Source of the DNA: Neomesorhizobium albiziae | GTDB taxonomy: Bacteria; Pseudomonadota; Alphaproteobacteria; Rhizobiales; Rhizobiaceae | Assembly: GCF_900114255.1 (NCBI RefSeq) | Contig: NZ_FOSL01000002.1 | Span: 434,001 to 498,000 of the forward strand | Length of the DNA stretch: 64,000 nt | Direction: 5' to 3' | In this document: piece by piece, positions 44,946 through 54,172 of the stretch | Layout of the letters: each line of letters opens with the position of its first letter | How positions within the stretch are numbered: position 1 is the stretch's first letter | Translations under genes and position numbers: made by a program | The notes under the pieces: generated by a model | Database searches by the model: none | What the model was told of the DNA's origin: nothing | The model's input: the letters and a program-made list of their open reading frames with translations, nothing else

Positions 44946-44960
44946 TTAGAATTATTCTAA
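44946..44960. promoter_or_regulatory. Iron control element (Irr box)
   Basis: TTAGAATTATTCTAA is a perfect 15-bp palindrome matching the ICE form TTAGAAnnnTTCTAA bound by Irr in Rhizobiales. It lies about 280 bp upstream of the TTG start of the first iron-locus gene. There is an A/T-rich possible promoter between (minus-strand TTGATT, then TATGTT about 18 bp on). MucR, transcribed on the same strand, ends 69 bp to the right, so the likely target is the iron locus. Confidence 0.75.
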
Positions 44961-45028
44961 ACTATACAGGTCAACTTTCACGTGTGAGCTGGCGCCGCCA
45001 TTCGCAGGTGAAGGCGGCGCGCGCTCGG

Positions 45029-45481
45029 TCATCCAACCTGCTTGGCACGCGGCTTCCGCGTCGGTTTGGGCGGCGGAGGAGCGGCGACCTGGCCGAGCCC
45101 GATACCCCGCGCCAGCTCCGATCGGCGAGCCGCGTAGTTCGGCGCCACCATCGGATAATCCGCCGGCAACTCCCATTTCCGGCGGTAGTCGTCAGGGGTC
45201 ATTTCATAGTGGCTTCTGAGGTGCCGCTTGAGCGATTTGAATTTTTTCCCGTCCTCCAGGCAGATGAGGTAGTCGGGATGGATCGATCGCTTGACCGGAA
45301 CCGCCGGAACCGGCGGCGCCAAAGTCGGCTGGTGGCCCGTCCGCAAGCCCAGCAGGGCCTGGTGGACGTCGGCGATCAGGCCGGTGAGCATCGGCAACGG
45401 AACCGAATTGTGGGAGACGTAAGCCGCCACGATATCAGCGGCGACGGCGACATTTCTGGCAACGGCGGAATGTTGGCTCAT
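45029..45481 (-). CDS. mucR: MucR/Ros-family zinc-finger regulator
   Basis: A 150-residue DNA-binding protein of the Ros/MucR family that controls exopolysaccharide, motility and symbiosis genes in rhizobia. The zinc finger CLEDGKKFKSLKRHLRSHYEMTPDDYR (74-100) has Cys74, His87 and His91. The second metal position is Asp77 instead of Cys, as in some Mesorhizobium members. The C-terminus is Pro/Lys-rich and basic. It stands alone, with a 148-bp upstream gap that may hold its own operator. Confidence 0.95.
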   Translation of the reverse strand: MSQHSAVARNVAVAADIVAAYVSHNSVPLPMLTGLIADVHQALLGLRTGHQPTLAPPVPAVPVKRSIHPDYLICLEDGKKFKSLKRHLRSHYEMTPDDYRRKWELPADYPMVAPNYAARRSELARGIGLGQVAAPPPPKPTRKPRAKQVG

Positions 45482-45629
45482 GCTTCCAGACTACTCCGAT
45501 GAAAACGATTGCAACCGATAACACAGGCGGCGACAATCTCATAGATGTCTATGACTATCTTATGAGTAAGCTTTTGTTCACCATGTCGCCCTAACCATTG
45601 CGCAGTTAGACGCGATCGAAGGACAAGCA

Positions 45630-45746
45630 ATGAGCTATAACTGGGACGCTCCGCCACCTTCCTGGAGGAAGCGGTCGATGATTGCGCTCGGTTTGCTTGT
45701 GGTGGCGGCTGGCGCATTTACCGTACTCGTCGGTTTTGCCGCCTGA
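45630..45746 (+). CDS. 38-residue single-helix membrane peptide
   Basis: A short gene starting at ATG 45630 with AAGGAC 6 bases upstream. The product MSYNWDAPPPSWRKRSMI is followed by one hydrophobic helix (ALGLLVVAAGAFTVLVGFAA). The aromatic/Pro start, basic patch and single helix fit a positive-inside membrane peptide. No family is recognised. It is divergent from mucR and stands alone. Confidence 0.6.
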   Translation: MSYNWDAPPPSWRKRSMIALGLLVVAAGAFTVLVGFAA

Positions 45747-45828
45747 ATTCTATCCAGCTCAGCCGCCCCAAGCGAATCAACTTGTTGAGCGGACGGCCCC
45801 GGCAGCCTCGCACCGGGGCCGTTGCAGG

Positions 45829-46863
45829 TCATTTCTGCAGTTCGGTCCAGATCCTGGTGTAGAGCTCCTGAACCTCCGGCGGGCAGGTCTGCGACGCAAC
45901 GCCGAGCGATTTGTACTCCGCCGGCACCTCGACCTCCGGCGCGCCCTTCATGTCGTCAGGCATGAACTTGTCGGAGCCGGCGATGCCGTTGGCGTAGCGG
46001 TGGAAGCCCGAATTCATGCCGGCGCTTTCCGGATCCATCATGAAGTTCTGGAACAGCTTGGCGTTCTCGACGTTCTTGGCGTCCTTGAGGACGGCAACGT
46101 TGTCGCTCCAGTTGACGAAGCCTTCCTTGGGATAGCCGTAGCGGATGGCTGGATTCTTCAGTCGCTGGCGCAACGCCGAGCCGTTCCAGTCGCTTGACGC
46201 GGCGAAGTCGCCCGAGCCCATTTTCTCGATGGTGCCGTATTCCATCGCCACCCAGTTGGGCTTGGCCGCCACCAGCGTATCGCGCACCTTCTTGAGGATT
46301 TCCTTGTCGCCGGTGCATTTCGTGCCGCCGTTATAGAGCACCGCGGCGTCGATCACGTCGGTCATCTCGGGGACGACGTTGACCTTGCCCTTCAGTTCGT
46401 CGGGGGTGTCGAAGACGATGCCCCAGGTGTTGATGTCGCCCTTGTAGACGTCGGTATTCACCACGACGCCGACGGTGCCCATCGCCCATGGCACCGTATA
46501 ATGACGGCCGGGGTCGAAATCGGGGTTCTTCCATTCCTCGGCGACGTTCTTGAAATTCTCCATCTGGTCGGGGCGCGTCTCCAGCAGCAGGCCTTCCTCG
46601 ATCCAGATCGGGATGTAGTTCTGCGACGGCACGACGACATCGAAGCCGTGCCCGCCCTGACGGATCTTGGCCAGCGCGGTGTCGTTGGAATCGTAGTCGG
46701 TGATGGTCACCTTCACATTGTTGGCGGCCTCGAACTTCTTGATCATGTCGGGGCTGGTGTAGTTGCCCCAATTGTAGATGTTGAGCACGCCCTCGGCCCC
46801 CGCGATGCCGGTCGACGCCAGCAGCGCAAGGCCCATGGCCGTCGCGGTGATCTTCCAGTTCAT
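45829..46863 (-). CDS. potF: Polyamine ABC transporter binding protein
   Basis: A 344-residue periplasmic receptor of the PotD/PotF family with a signal peptide ending IAGA. LNIYNWGNYTSPDMIKKFE (about 27-45) is the diagnostic start, and DYDSNDTALAKI and PWAMGTVGVVVNTD follow. The aromatic and acidic residues point to putrescine/spermidine. It is the last gene of the potG-H-I-F order, separated from the permease by 17 bp. Confidence 0.92.
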   Translation of the reverse strand: MNWKITATAMGLALLASTGIAGAEGVLNIYNWGNYTSPDMIKKFEAANNVKVTITDYDSNDTALAKIRQGGHGFDVVVPSQNYIPIWIEEGLLLETRPDQMENFKNVAEEWKNPDFDPGRHYTVPWAMGTVGVVVNTDVYKGDINTWGIVFDTPDELKGKVNVVPEMTDVIDAAVLYNGGTKCTGDKEILKKVRDTLVAAKPNWVAMEYGTIEKMGSGDFAASSDWNGSALRQRLKNPAIRYGYPKEGFVNWSDNVAVLKDAKNVENAKLFQNFMMDPESAGMNSGFHRYANGIAGSDKFMPDDMKGAPEVEVPAEYKSLGVASQTCPPEVQELYTRIWTELQK

Positions 46864-46880
46864 GTTTCTTGCTCCCATTG

Positions 46881-47681
46881 TCAGTTCCGTTTTCTGCTGA
46901 TGAAGAAAAACAGTGTGACGATGCCAACCGATATCAGCAGGAATACGGTCGAGATCGCGTTCATTTCAGGCGTGATGGCGCGCCTCAGCTGCCCGAGCAT
47001 GTAGGTCGGCAACGTATCCTGGCCGCCGGACTTGACGAAATTTGTGATGACGACGTCGTCCAGCGAGATGACGAAGGTCAGCATCAGCCCGGCCAGGATG
47101 CCGGGCCACAACAGCGGCAGGGTGATGCGCCGGAACGTCTGCCACGGCGTGGCGTAGAGATCGGCGGCGGCGCGCTCCAGCGTCAGGTCCATGCTTTCCA
47201 GCCGCGCCCGGATCGGCAGATAGGCGAAGGGGATGCAGAAGGCGGTGTGCGCGGCGATCAGGTAGCCGAGGCCGGAATAGCCGGTCGCCACCTTGATGCG
47301 GGAGAAGAAGATCAGAAGGGCGACCGCGGTGACGATTTCCGGCACCATCAGCGGTTGGTTGATGAAGGCATATTTGAGGGTAAGGCCGGGATAGGGTGCC
47401 GTACGGGTGGTGGCAAGCGCTGCCATGGTCGCGACGATGGTCGCCATCACCGCCGCCGCCGCTGCGATCTGCAGGGAACGGATGGAGACCTCGATCACCT
47501 GGCTGTTGTTCCAGGCGGCAACGAACCAGCGCAGCGAAAAGCCCTCCCAGTCGGCGATCGACGTGCCGGCGTTGAAGGCATAGATCACCAGGATGGCGAT
47601 CGGCGCGTAGAGCGCTGCGAAGCAGATCACCGCGATTGCCGTGAAGCCGGTCTGATGCCGGATGGAAAACGGCCTAGCCAT
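46881..47681 (-). CDS. potI: Polyamine ABC transporter permease (PotI/PotC type)
   Basis: A 266-residue permease with six hydrophobic helices. The EAA coupling loop is ERAAADLYATPWQTFRRITLPLLWPGIL, followed by FVISLDDVVITNFV, characteristic of PotC/PotI. ATG 47681 (MARPFSI) overlaps the upstream permease stop by 8 bp, showing coupling. It forms a heterodimer with PotH. Confidence 0.92.
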   Translation of the reverse strand: MARPFSIRHQTGFTAIAVICFAALYAPIAILVIYAFNAGTSIADWEGFSLRWFVAAWNNSQVIEVSIRSLQIAAAAAVMATIVATMAALATTRTAPYPGLTLKYAFINQPLMVPEIVTAVALLIFFSRIKVATGYSGLGYLIAAHTAFCIPFAYLPIRARLESMDLTLERAAADLYATPWQTFRRITLPLLWPGILAGLMLTFVISLDDVVITNFVKSGGQDTLPTYMLGQLRRAITPEMNAISTVFLLISVGIVTLFFFISRKRN

Positions 47682-48594
47682 GCCGTACCTCGGAATCGCC
47701 TGCGTTGCGGACATAGGCGAGCAGCGCCACCATGACGACCGCCATCAGCGTGATCGACAGTGCCGCGCCCAGCGGCCAGTTGCGGCCCTGCCCGAACTGC
47801 AGCTCGATCAGGTTGCCAAGCATCAGGTTCTTGCCGCCGCCGAGGATGCTGGGCGTCACATAAGCGCCGAGCGACGGGATGAAGACCAGGATCGAACCGG
47901 CGATGACGCCCGGCTTGACCAGCGGGAAGATGATGCGCCGCAAGACCTTGAAACGCGTGGCGTAAAGGTCGTAGCCGGCCTCGATCAGCCGGAAGTCGAG
48001 CTTTTCCATGCTGGCGTAGAGCGGCAGCACCATCAGCGGCAGGTAGACATAGACCATGCCCACCATGATGGCGAAGTCGGTGAACAGCATCTGCACGGGC
48101 TGTTCGACCACGCCGGTCGCCAGCAGCACCTTGTTGACCACGCCTTCGTTGCGGATGATCTCGAGCACGGCGAAAGTGCGGATCAGGAGGTTGGTCCAGA
48201 ACGGAATGGTGATCAGGAACAGCCAGACCTCGCGCATCCGCTCCGGCCGCGTGGCGATGAAATAGGCGGTGGGGAAGCCGAACAGCAGCGTCAGCAAGGT
48301 CGTGCCCAGCGCCAGTTTGACCGAACGCCAGAAGATCGACAGATGCGCGTCTGCGATCGAAAGCGTGTCGTCGAAAATATCGCGCTCAAGCAGCACCGAC
48401 ACCCACGCATCCGTTGAAAACTGCCACTTCACGTCGCCATAGGCGCCCGGCGCCAGGAAGGAATAGACAAGCACGATCAGCAGCGGGCCGGTTGCGGCAA
48501 GCAGGATGATGAGCAGAGCCGGCGCCGAAAGCAGCCAGCGGTTTCGCACGTCGCGGCGCGCTCGGGTCTTGGCCAGCTCAGCGGCGCTTGCCAT
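47674..48594 (-). CDS. potH: Polyamine ABC transporter permease (PotH/PotB type)
   Basis: A 306-residue permease with six helices. The EAA loop is EAGYDLYATRFKVLRRIIFPLVKPGVIAG, followed by FIPSLGAYVTPSILGGGKNLMLGNLI, the PotB/PotH hallmark. It starts 3 bp after the ATPase gene and overlaps PotI by 8 bp, so the four genes form one operon. Confidence 0.93.
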   Translation of the reverse strand: MASAAELAKTRARRDVRNRWLLSAPALLIILLAATGPLLIVLVYSFLAPGAYGDVKWQFSTDAWVSVLLERDIFDDTLSIADAHLSIFWRSVKLALGTTLLTLLFGFPTAYFIATRPERMREVWLFLITIPFWTNLLIRTFAVLEIIRNEGVVNKVLLATGVVEQPVQMLFTDFAIMVGMVYVYLPLMVLPLYASMEKLDFRLIEAGYDLYATRFKVLRRIIFPLVKPGVIAGSILVFIPSLGAYVTPSILGGGKNLMLGNLIELQFGQGRNWPLGAALSITLMAVVMVALLAYVRNAGDSEVRHG

Positions 48595-48597
48595 CGG

Positions 48598-49740
48598 TCA
48601 ATCCTTCAGGATCTGCGCGACATCGCTGCTGATCTCGATGCCGACGTTCTCGCCCTTGTCAAAGCCGCACGGCCCGCTCTTGCTGTTCTGCTGGCGCACG
48701 ATGAAAGGCGGACCGTCAGCCAGCTTCACGTGGAAATGCGTATCGGTGCCGAGATAGACGATGTTTTCGATGATGCCGCCGAGAACGGGCGCCCGGGCGC
48801 CGGCCGGCATGACCTCGGCATGTTCCGGCCTCACCACGATGGTGACCTTGCCGGCAGGCATGGTGCCGGCCGGAAAGGTCGCCTTGATTGCGGAACCCGA
48901 CGACAGTTTCACCGTGGCGCGGTCGCCGCTCACGGAAACCACTTCGGCATCGAGGAAATTCGTCTCCCCGATGAAGTCGGCGACGAAGCGCACCGCCGGG
49001 CGGTCGTAGATATCCCAGGGCGAACCCACCTGAAGGATCTTGCCCGACGACATGACCGCGATGCGGTCCGACATGGCAAGCGCCTCTTCCTGATCGTGGG
49101 TGACGAAGATGAAGGTGATGCCCGTCTCATTCTGCAGGCGCTTCAATTCGATTTGCATTTCCTTGCGCAGCTTGTAGTCGAGCGCCGACAGCGGTTCGTC
49201 GAGCAACAGCACCTTCGGCTGCGGCGCCAGCGCCCGCGCCAGGGCGACACGCTGCTGCTGGCCGCCCGAGATCTGGCTGGTGCGCCGCTTGGCGAGCTGC
49301 TCCATCTTCACCAGCTTCAGCATGGCGGCGACGCGCGCCCCGATCTCGGCCTTCGGCTTGCCCAACATCTCCAGGCCGAAACCGATATTCTCCGCCACCG
49401 TCATATGCGGAAACAGCGCGTAGGACTGGAACACCGTGTTCACCGGCCGCTTGAACGGCGGCAGCGGCGCGATATCGTCGCCATAGAGCAGGATTTCGCC
49501 TTCACTGGGAAAGTCGAATCCGGCGATCAGCCTGAGCAGCGTCGTCTTTCCGCAACCGGAAGGGCCCAGAAGCGTGAAAAACTCGTTTTCGCGGATCGAA
49601 ACAGAAACCGAGTCGAGCGCAGCGATCTGCGCCTCCCCGGCTCCGAAAACCTTGCGAACGCCCCGAACCTCGATCGCATTCTTACCCGGCAAGTCCGGCA
49701 CGCAGACGCCCCACAGTTTGGCCGCTTTCCCCCGCGGCAA
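48598..49740 (-). CDS. potG: Polyamine ABC transporter ATP-binding protein
   Basis: A protein of about 380 residues. Walker A is GPSGCGKTT (about 59-67), the signature is [14 protein letters not shown], and Walker B is [14 protein letters not shown]-terminal TOBE domain (about 300-375) follows, with [12 protein letters not shown]. It drives polyamine import and is the first gene of the operon. The start is uncertain: TTG 49740 gives this length, and GTG 49701 (VPDLPGKN) is a good alternative, with GGGGCG upstream. Confidence 0.93.
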   Translation of the reverse strand: MPRGKAAKLWGVCVPDLPGKNAIEVRGVRKVFGAGEAQIAALDSVSVSIRENEFFTLLGPSGCGKTTLLRLIAGFDFPSEGEILLYGDDIAPLPPFKRPVNTVFQSYALFPHMTVAENIGFGLEMLGKPKAEIGARVAAMLKLVKMEQLAKRRTSQISGGQQQRVALARALAPQPKVLLLDEPLSALDYKLRKEMQIELKRLQNETGITFIFVTHDQEEALAMSDRIAVMSSGKILQVGSPWDIYDRPAVRFVADFIGETNFLDAEVVSVSGDRATVKLSSGSAIKATFPAGTMPAGKVTIVVRPEHAEVMPAGARAPVLGGIIENIVYLGTDTHFHVKLADGPPFIVRQQNSKSGPCGFDKGENVGIEISSDVAQILKD

Positions 49741-49826
49741 GATTGTTTTCTCGGATTGTCACCACATGCGGTGCGGCTTGGCAACCCGCCTGAATCAGGA
49801 TTCAGAAAGTTCGCACCATGCCGTCG

Positions 49827-51506
49827 TCACGCCTGGTAGCTTATCCTGCCACCGCAGATTGTGGTCACAGGATGGAGTTCGTGCAGTCGCTCCGGCGGCG
49901 TCGCCTCGATATCCCCCGACAGCACCACGAGATCGGCGAGATAGCCGGGTTTCAGCCGGCCCTTTCGATCTTCGGCAAACTCCGCATAGGCGCCCTCGAC
50001 CGTATAGGTGGCAATCGCCTCGTGCAGGGAGAAACTCTGGTCGGGATCGCCTTCGGCCCACGGTTTGCGCAGCACTGCCGCCTGGATGCCCAGGATGGGA
50101 TCGATCGGCGACACCGGCCAGTCGGACGCGAAAACCACATGTGCGCCCGCTTCTTTCAGCGTGCGCCACGCATAGCTCCACGGCCAGCGAGCGCGCCCGA
50201 TCATCGATATGGTGGGTTCGAGCGGAAAGCCCATCGCGCCCGGAGGATGCGGCGGCTGCATCGAGGCGATCACGCCAAGTTCGGCGAAGCGCGGCACATC
50301 GGCGGCGGTCGTCACCTCGATGTGTTCGATCCTGTGGCGGCTGTCGCGTGCGCCATTGACCTCTTGCGCCGCCTGGTAGCCGTCAAGCACGGCACGGACC
50401 GCGCCGTCGCCGATCGCGTGGACGGCGATCTGCAGGCCGCGCCGGTCGGCCTCAATGGCGAGCTCGGCAAATTGTTGCGGCGAAAACAGCGGCTCGCCGC
50501 GCCAGTCAGGCCTGTCGGCATAGGGCTCGATCATCACTGCCGTCCAGGAATCCAGGACGCCGTCGTAGAACACCTTGACCATGCCCGACGACAGCCATTC
50601 GCCGGTGTAGCGCTCGGCCATCCGCGAGGCCTTTTCCAGCATGTCGAGCGTCATGAAGTTCTTGTAGTGGAAGGGAATCTGGGTACGACAGATCAGCCCG
50701 CCTTCGGCCTCGATCTCCGACAGAAGTTCGAGCTGGTAGAAATTGCCGTCCATGTTCTGGATCGAGGTAATGCCGTGGCGGGAGCACCAGGCGAGTCCGC
50801 GCCGCATGATGGCGCGGTCAGCTTCGCGCTCGGCGGCGGACGGCATCGGGTTGGGCTCGCCGCCGGTCGAGAGGCCGAGCCGCACGCGCTCTTCTCCGGC
50901 GAGCGCGAGCACGGGACCGAACGCCTCGCCCTCGCGCAACTCGCCCTCGGCCAACCCGTCCGCGCCCATGACGATCTCGTTGCCGGGCCCGAGCATCCTC
51001 CCGTTGAGGATGCCGGCGGTTTCCAGCGCCCTGGTGTTCGCCCAGGCGGTGTGATGATCGGGCGCCGCCATCAGGAAGGGGCGGTCCGGAAGAATGCTGT
51101 CGAGATGGTGGCGCGTCACCCGCACGCCCTTGCCAAGCACCGAGTAGTCGACGCCTTGTCCGACCAGCATGGTCGCGTCCGGACGCGATGCCGCATAGGC
51201 GCGGATGGCATCGCGCAGGGCGTCGAACCCGGCAACGCCCGCGAGTTGCAGATGCGCGAGTTCGGCTGCACCGGAGAAAAGATGCATATGCGCTTCGATG
51301 AAGCCGGGCAGCACCGAGCCGCCCGCGGCATCGACGATTTTGGTGCCGGCGCCTTTCCATCCGGCGATCTCCGCGGCGCTGCCTGCCGCGGCGACCAGCC
51401 CGTCCTTGATCGCAATCGCCTCGGCCGCAGGTCGATCGTCATCCATGGTGATGATGCGGGCGTTGGTGACGATCAGGTCGGCGACTTGCAAATTCATGAT
51501 TACCAT
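49827..51506 (-). CDS. Amidohydrolase of the YtcJ-like family
   Basis: A 559-residue metal-dependent hydrolase. The metal motif HMHLFSG (about 73-79) follows the LPGFIEA strand. ASDWPVSPIDP (about 458-468) supplies the Asp, and HAIGDGAV and HRIEHIEV hold further His residues. YtcJ-like enzymes have broad N-acyl or amide substrates; none can be named here. An alternative start is ATG 51497 (MNLQVADLIVTN), which fits the family beta-strand well. Confidence 0.88.
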   Translation of the reverse strand: MVIMNLQVADLIVTNARIITMDDDRPAAEAIAIKDGLVAAAGSAAEIAGWKGAGTKIVDAAGGSVLPGFIEAHMHLFSGAAELAHLQLAGVAGFDALRDAIRAYAASRPDATMLVGQGVDYSVLGKGVRVTRHHLDSILPDRPFLMAAPDHHTAWANTRALETAGILNGRMLGPGNEIVMGADGLAEGELREGEAFGPVLALAGEERVRLGLSTGGEPNPMPSAAEREADRAIMRRGLAWCSRHGITSIQNMDGNFYQLELLSEIEAEGGLICRTQIPFHYKNFMTLDMLEKASRMAERYTGEWLSSGMVKVFYDGVLDSWTAVMIEPYADRPDWRGEPLFSPQQFAELAIEADRRGLQIAVHAIGDGAVRAVLDGYQAAQEVNGARDSRHRIEHIEVTTAADVPRFAELGVIASMQPPHPPGAMGFPLEPTISMIGRARWPWSYAWRTLKEAGAHVVFASDWPVSPIDPILGIQAAVLRKPWAEGDPDQSFSLHEAIATYTVEGAYAEFAEDRKGRLKPGYLADLVVLSGDIEATPPERLHELHPVTTICGGRISYQA

Positions 51507-51773
51507 GGGGCTGGATGAAAGTAGCTCAGGCTAGTCGAAGGCCGGCCCGGTCAGCAAGGCTTCGTCGCTTGGCCCAGCCAAGCAGCTGTTCAAGCAGCCG
51601 CAAAAGCTCCCCAAACAAGCGAGAACGACCCGAGATGCAACTAAAACCGTTTCGATTCAATGCGTTGATGCTTTCCAGAAAGATTTTTCCAAAAACCCGG
51701 CGACTAACCCTGACACTACGGTTGTTAGTCATTATATGAGGGCGGACATTTACCGCCATACGAGGAAGCGCCT

Positions 51774-52778
51774 GTGACGATGTCTCGAACGACCCGAATT
51801 GCCACGCTTTTTGCGGGGCTTTTCCTTGCATTTTCGATGGTTGCAGTCGACCAGGCGGAGGCGCGCCGGGGCGGCAGCTTCGGCAGCCGCGGCACGCGCA
51901 CCTTCCAGTCGGCCCCGCCGACCAGGACGGCGCCGCAGCCGGCCGCACCCGTCGAGCGCTCGATGACCCCCAACACCGGCCCCACCAACGCGGCGCGCCA
52001 GCCCCAGGCCAGCCCGCAGCGTCCCGGCTTCATGAACGGCTTCGGCGGCTCGATGCTGCGCGGCCTGATGCTGGGCGGCCTGATCGGCCTGCTGCTCGGC
52101 CAGGGTTTCGGCGGCCTCGCCGGCATGTTCGGCCTGCTGCTGCAGGGCCTTCTGATCGGTGGCGTCATCTGGCTTGTCATCCGGCTGTTCCGCTCGCAGC
52201 AGGCGCGCTCGCAGCAACCGGCGATGGCCGGCGCGCCGGCTGGCGGCGGTAACTTCTCCTATCGCGATGCTGCTCCGGCAGATGCCGGCAGGACCGGCGG
52301 CAACCGCTCCTTCAGCATTCCCAACATCGGCGGCGGTCGCACTGAAGCTGCCCCGCAGCAGCCCGTGAGCAAGGAAATCTCGGTCGCGCAGGACGATCTC
52401 GACACCTTCCAGCGCATGCTGACCGAGGTGCAGGAAGCCTTCGGGCGCGAGGACCACAAGGCGCTGCGCCAGCTGGTGACCCCCGAGATGGTTTCGTACC
52501 TGTCAGAGGAACTGGCGGACAATGCCCAGAACGGCGTGCGCAACGACGTGACCGACGTGCAGCTGCTGCAGGCGGACATTGCCGAAGCCTGGAGCGAAGG
52601 CGACCGCGACTACGCCACGGCCGCCATGAACTACTCTTCGATCGACGTGACCCGGAACCGGGCGACCGGCGAGGTCGTGGACGGCGACGAAAACGAGCCG
52701 ACGGAAACCACAGAACTGTGGACGTTTACCCGCCAGAATGGCGGCAACTGGCAGCTCTCGGCGATCCAGGAAGCCTAA
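51774..52778 (+). CDS. Exported Tim44-domain protein
   Basis: A 334-residue protein. It has a signal segment (RIATLFAGLFLAFSMVAVDQAEA) and a low-complexity Pro/Thr/Ala region (about 30-80). A Gly/Leu-rich membrane stretch (LRGLMLGGLIGLLLGQGFGG onward, about 94-140) is followed by a C-terminal Tim44-like domain (about 195-332, LDTFQRMLTEVQEAFGREDHKALR). It may be a membrane-anchored factor in envelope protein handling. The start is GTG 51774 or ATG 51780. A terminator follows at 52800. Confidence 0.87.
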   Translation: MTMSRTTRIATLFAGLFLAFSMVAVDQAEARRGGSFGSRGTRTFQSAPPTRTAPQPAAPVERSMTPNTGPTNAARQPQASPQRPGFMNGFGGSMLRGLMLGGLIGLLLGQGFGGLAGMFGLLLQGLLIGGVIWLVIRLFRSQQARSQQPAMAGAPAGGGNFSYRDAAPADAGRTGGNRSFSIPNIGGGRTEAAPQQPVSKEISVAQDDLDTFQRMLTEVQEAFGREDHKALRQLVTPEMVSYLSEELADNAQNGVRNDVTDVQLLQADIAEAWSEGDRDYATAAMNYSSIDVTRNRATGEVVDGDENEPTETTELWTFTRQNGGNWQLSAIQEA

Positions 52779-52799
52779 GCCGCAGTCAAACGACAAAAA

Positions 52800-52821
52800 G
52801 GCCGCGCTGCAGAGCGCGGCC
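52800..52821. terminator. Bidirectional terminator
   Basis: GGCCGCGCT (52800-52808) and AGCGCGGCC (52813-52821) form a tight stem, preceded by AAAAA and followed by TTTTT. It separates the Tim44 gene from the convergent phn acetyltransferase gene and works on both strands. Confidence 0.9.
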
Positions 52822-52844
52822 TTTTTGCTTCCATCGCGACGGCC

Positions 52845-53465
52845 CTACCCGCCGTGCTTTTCCAGGAATTCTTCAGCGTTGAGCGTACGGAAGTCTTCCA
52901 GCGCACCGCGCAACCGCGCGTGATCCCAATCCCACCAGGCGAGCGCCTGGTAACGCTCAGCCGTCTTGCGGTCGAAACGCTCGCGGATCGGTCTGGCCGG
53001 CACGCCGCCTACAATCGTGTAGGGCGCGACGTCCTTCGACACGACCGCACCCGCCCCGACCGCCGCGCCATCGCCAATGGTGACGCCGGGGAGCACAGTC
53101 GAGCCATGGCCCAGCCATGTGTCATGGCCGATCGTCACCTTGTTCGAGCGACGCCAGTCGAAGAACTCGGTTTCGTGCTCGGCATCGTCCCAATAGTCCG
53201 ACGCGCGGTAGGTGAAATGGTGCAGCGTCGGCCGCCAGGTCGGGTGATTAGTGGCGTTGATGCGCACGCTGGCCGCGATGTTGGCGAACTTTCCGATCTC
53301 GACGCACCAGACGCCGCAATCCTGCATCATGTAGGAATAGTCGCCGAGCACCGTTTCGTGGACGCGGCAGCGGTCGGCGATCTCGGTGTAACGTCCGAGC
53401 GTCGACCCGCTCACCTCGGCTGTGGAATGGACGAAAGGCTGTTCCGACAGTCTTCTGGCGCTCAT
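52845..53465 (-). CDS. Phosphonate-operon hexapeptide acetyltransferase
   Basis: A 206-residue left-handed beta-helix transferase of the family found in phn operons (TIGR03308). Repeats run from [22 protein letters not shown] to [37 protein letters not shown]. It may acetylate aminophosphonates to detoxify them or prepare them for C-P lyase, a role like PhnO but with a different fold. It overlaps phnL by 4 bp (ATGA), so it is the last gene of the phnG-L set. Confidence 0.9.
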   Translation of the reverse strand: MSARRLSEQPFVHSTAEVSGSTLGRYTEIADRCRVHETVLGDYSYMMQDCGVWCVEIGKFANIAASVRINATNHPTWRPTLHHFTYRASDYWDDAEHETEFFDWRRSNKVTIGHDTWLGHGSTVLPGVTIGDGAAVGAGAVVSKDVAPYTIVGGVPARPIRERFDRKTAERYQALAWWDWDHARLRGALEDFRTLNAEEFLEKHGG

Positions 53466-54172
53466 GCGGCAAGCTTTCCGGCTGCGAAATCGGTGACATC
53501 GATGATGCGGTCGGCCACCGCCTCGCGGACATCGGCATCGTGGAAGATGCCGAGCAGCGCGACGCCTGCCTTCTTCTTTTCGCCGATCAGCCCGATCACC
53601 ACCTCGCGATTCCGCGCGTCGAGCGAGGCGGTCGGTTCGTCGAGCAGCAGCACCGGATGATCGGTGATAAAGCCGCGCGCGATATTGACGCGCTGCTGCT
53701 CGCCACCGGAGAACGTCGCGGGCGGCAGTGACCACAGCCGCTCCGGCAGATTGAGCCGGCTCAGCAGATCGCTGGCGCGTTCGCGGGCGATCTCGCGCTT
53801 CTCGCCGCGCGCCACCAGCGGTTCCCCGACCACGTCGAGGGCGGAGACGCGCGGCACGGTGCGGAGAAACTGGCTGACATAACCGATGGTGTCGCGGCGG
53901 ATCTGCAACACGGTGCGCGGGCTGGCACTGGCGAGATCGATGAGCTGGTCGCCATGCTTGACGATGATCTGGCCCTGGTCGACGGCATAGTTGCCGTAGA
54001 CCATTTTGAGGATCGAGCTTTTGCCGGCACCCGATGGTCCGCCGAGCACCGCGCATTCGCCTGCCTTGATGGAAAAAGACACGTCGGCCACCACCGGCAG
54101 CCTGATGCCGTCGCGCAGATGCATGGTGAAACTTTTGGCGACTTCCGAAACGACGAGGGGCGTAGCCATCAT
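53462..54172 (-). CDS. phnL: C-P lyase system protein PhnL
   Basis: A 236-residue ABC-type ATPase of the C-P lyase complex, needed for the first step that joins a phosphonate to ribose triphosphate. Walker A is [10 protein letters not shown] (about 43-52), the signature is [14 protein letters not shown] (about 152-165), and Walker B is [12 protein letters not shown]. The start is ATG 54172, overlapping the phnK stop (TGATG); a GTG one codon upstream is an alternative. It binds PhnK at the GHIJ core. Confidence 0.95.
   Translation of the reverse strand: MMATPLVVSEVAKSFTMHLRDGIRLPVVADVSFSIKAGECAVLGGPSGAGKSSILKMVYGNYAVDQGQIIVKHGDQLIDLASASPRTVLQIRRDTIGYVSQFLRTVPRVSALDVVGEPLVARGEKREIARERASDLLSRLNLPERLWSLPPATFSGGEQQRVNIARGFITDHPVLLLDEPTASLDARNREVVIGLIGEKKKAGVALLGIFHDADVREAVADRIIDVTDFAAGKLAA

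Noticed and set aside
49818-51518. A 566-codon plus-strand frame
   Set aside because: It is the antisense of the amidohydrolase gene, whose metal motifs prove the real strand.
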